64,000 bases of DNA, from assembly GCA_036785705.1 (NCBI GenBank), contig JAWUZG010000361.1, positions 186,001 to 250,000 on the forward strand, in the 5' to 3' direction. Made by a program: the position numbers and the translations under genes. Source of the stretch: Acanthornis magna (lineage: Eukaryota; Chordata; Aves; Passeriformes; Acanthizidae). Numbering within the stretch: the first letter of the stretch is position 1; each line of letters opens with the position of its first letter. Under the pieces are notes generated by a model. That model made no database searches. It was given only the letters and a program-made list of their open reading frames with translations, and had not been told where the DNA came from. Positions 61,937 through 64,000 of this stretch are shown here, piece by piece.

Positions 61937-62320
61937 TGGTTTTGTTGTGGGGTTTGTGGGTTTTTTTGTTTGTTGGTGTTTTAATTTTTTGGGGGGTTTT
62001 TTGTTGGTTTTTGTTTTTGTTTTTTTTGTTGCTGCTGGTTTTTGTTTTTGTTTTTTTGTTGCTGTTGTTTTTTATTGTTGTTGTTTGGTTTTGGGTTTGG
62101 TTTTTTGTTTGGTTTTTTGTTTGTTTGTTTTCTGGTTTGTTGTTTGTTTTGGTTTTGGTTTGGGGTTTTTTTGGTTTTTTTTGGTGGGGTTTTATTTTTG
62201 TTTGGTTTTTTGTGGTTTTTTGTTGTTGTTTTTTCTTGTTTTTTGGGGGAGGTTGGGTTTTTTGTTATTTTTTTTGTTTGGTTGGTTTGGTTTGGTTTTG
62301 GGGTTGTTTGTTTGTTTTTA
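61937..62320 (+). repeat. 384-bp G/T-only low-complexity tract
   Basis: The plus strand consists of T-runs and G-runs, (GTTT)n, (GGTTT)n and (GTT)n, with very few A or C. It creates the Phe/Val/Gly-rich plus-strand ORFs of 104-201 codons and a Lys/Asn/Pro-rich minus-strand ORF, none of which is a gene. It resembles the tracts at 35479-35607 and, on the opposite strand, 33979-34097. Confidence 0.95.
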
Positions 62321-64000
62321 ATCCTAATGAAAACGCAAAACATTTTGAAAGTTTGAGTCATGATCTAGCCTTTGTGGCCAGTCTTTCCAGACTAAGTCCA
62401 ACCGTTTTTTTTGATGGAGGCAGTAACCTCACCTCCTCAGTGAAGCTGAAAGAGGTGCCCCTTTTCATTGTCAAAGCTCTTGCTATGATACGAATGAAGA
62501 TCTTAAACCACTGTTATTACTTTTTTGGCATTTTATGCTCACTGTGATAGCACTACATCGAAGAATCTATTGAGCTGTTACTACTTGATGGATCATTCAA
62601 ATCTGTCATTCAGATTGTGTAAAATATTGAAACCAAATATGTGAAAATTATCCCTCAGGGTGAAATTGACACTTCTAAATATGTTTCTCCAAACTACATC
62701 TCAAAACCTTGAGTTACATGTCCATGATTTTTAACAAAGAAGGCAAGAAGCAGGAGAAGAAAAAGTAACACACACTATAAAATAACTGAATTAATTACGA
62801 GAAATAAAATAGAGCCCAAAACTACATGAGATGATGTATTCAAAACCAAGATCAAACAGATAACTTGTTTCTTAATTATCACTTAATAACAGTTTGTGCA
62901 TAGAGTGTGAAGGAGAGAATATGGCAAAATACCAGGCAAGACCAATGGTGCTTAATTTCCTCCACCAGCAGTTTAGATGTGTTACAATATGCAGACTGTA
63001 ACAGAATATAGCTAAAGATAGAGGTTTTTAAAAAATTATTGCACAACTTAATTGACTCAGTAGTTGTAAGCAGCAGTCCAGCTCAGAGAGAGTACTTGCC
63101 TGTAAGTGCCTGCTGGTGTGATCTCGAAGGTGTCGGTGGGGCAATTGATGGCCAGTGGCAGTTTTTGCCTCTGTACATAAATGCAGGGCTGAATTCAACC
63201 CTGTGAAGCTGAAGCTTCACTGCCCATGGATCTCAAGGGCTCCAAGCCACACTCACCAATTCACAAAATCGGTCTCCTATTAACTAAGGAATTAATATCA
63301 GTGGGACAACTGGGGCTACATAAATCACATGCCTTGCCTTGGAAAGGAGCTGCAGCAATACTGGGGTCCATCCACTGACACCTTCTCACCTGGTCAGCAT
63401 CTATCACATGGATATTGCACTGTAAACTGTCTCATTGTAGGAATGACTGAACAAAGGAGTACTGACACCCTGACCACATAATTATTCTCTTCTGCTGCTT
63501 TACAAGTAAAAAGGTTCAGATTGTCAGCTATCTTTATACAAACTACTCAGTCATTTACGATGGAGAAATAAACCTCCATGTTTTGCTCTAGTTTTAGAAA
63601 GAGGCCCTGCTCATGCGAGCACTTACAGAGAAGTTTTGTTTTCAGCTGAGCTTTCTCAATAACTTCAAAAGGGTGGTGCACAGGTTACTGCTGCCATTTC
63701 TTACCTGCCTTACCACAGTAATCACCCAGCAATCCAAGCCCCATGAATTGTTCATCCATTCATTTGAATATTGCTATTCCCGTCATAACTAGTTGTGCTA
63801 TATGGCTTACTGTGTCTGAAGTTCCTTTCAGTGGGACTACTGTAAGAAAGGAAATGCTAACCTTGAATTTATTTATTATTGAATATACATATGGTTTTCG
63901 TGCAGAATCTGGCCATTGGGAGGATTTCTGAGGTAGAAAAGCCAGCACCAATCCCAGGATCTGTGCATGAGACAGGAAGAAGACAATTACAACTGTGTGG
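62321..64000. other. AT-rich non-coding DNA to the window end
   Basis: No gene or recognised repeat. The overlapping 62- and 63-codon ORFs at 63743-63951 on opposite strands look like chance frames. Confidence 0.6.

Noticed and set aside
61942..62547. 201-codon plus-strand hydrophobic ORF resembling a membrane protein
   Set aside because: It is the translation of a G/T-only tract; the Phe, Val, Gly and Trp richness is explained by base composition.

Overview
This window is vertebrate, almost certainly avian, nuclear DNA. The evidence is a CR1 LINE 3' end running into an (AGAAT)n pentanucleotide tail, two solo LTRs of types I recognise from neoavian and especially passerine genomes, and long, AT-rich, gene-poor sequence with no bacterial-style gene packing. 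No complete protein-coding gene can be read. Almost every open reading frame is of the length expected by chance, so the window looks like an intergenic or long-intron region that may hold a few small exons.

Layout. About 1-29 kb is ordinary AT-rich DNA carrying two LTRs (18263-18810, minus sense; 26339-26784, plus sense, internally shortened) and weak exon candidates at 9129-9178, 20629-20714 and 23973-24281. From 29.4 to 42.4 kb three small plus-strand exon candidates (29469-29515, 41565-41611, 42294-42406) have matching splice phases; the first two together resemble a degenerate EF-hand. From 33.9 to 35.6 kb there are strand-asymmetric A/C-rich and G/T-rich tracts. At 48042-48305, minus strand, a GC3-rich frame encodes a cysteine cluster that resembles the zinc ribbon of RPA1-type OB folds; this is the most protein-like stretch in the window. 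At 50.9-51.2 kb lies the CR1 fragment with its microsatellite, followed by a strong hairpin.

The most unusual region is 53.3-56.6 kb. A 252-residue minus-strand open frame abuts a 1.38 kb almost pure pyrimidine tract that contains its own internal duplications. The tract abuts a roughly 1.2 kb GC- and CpG-rich island with GC boxes, an inverted CCAAT box and a good splice donor. The island is the best promoter candidate, reading rightward. From 56.6 to 64 kb the DNA returns to AT-rich sequence with one minus-strand exon candidate (57889-57978) and a 384-bp G/T tract (61937-62320).

All gene calls are tentative exon models made by eye from splice sites, phase and composition. The repeats, LTRs and hairpins are read directly and are much firmer.
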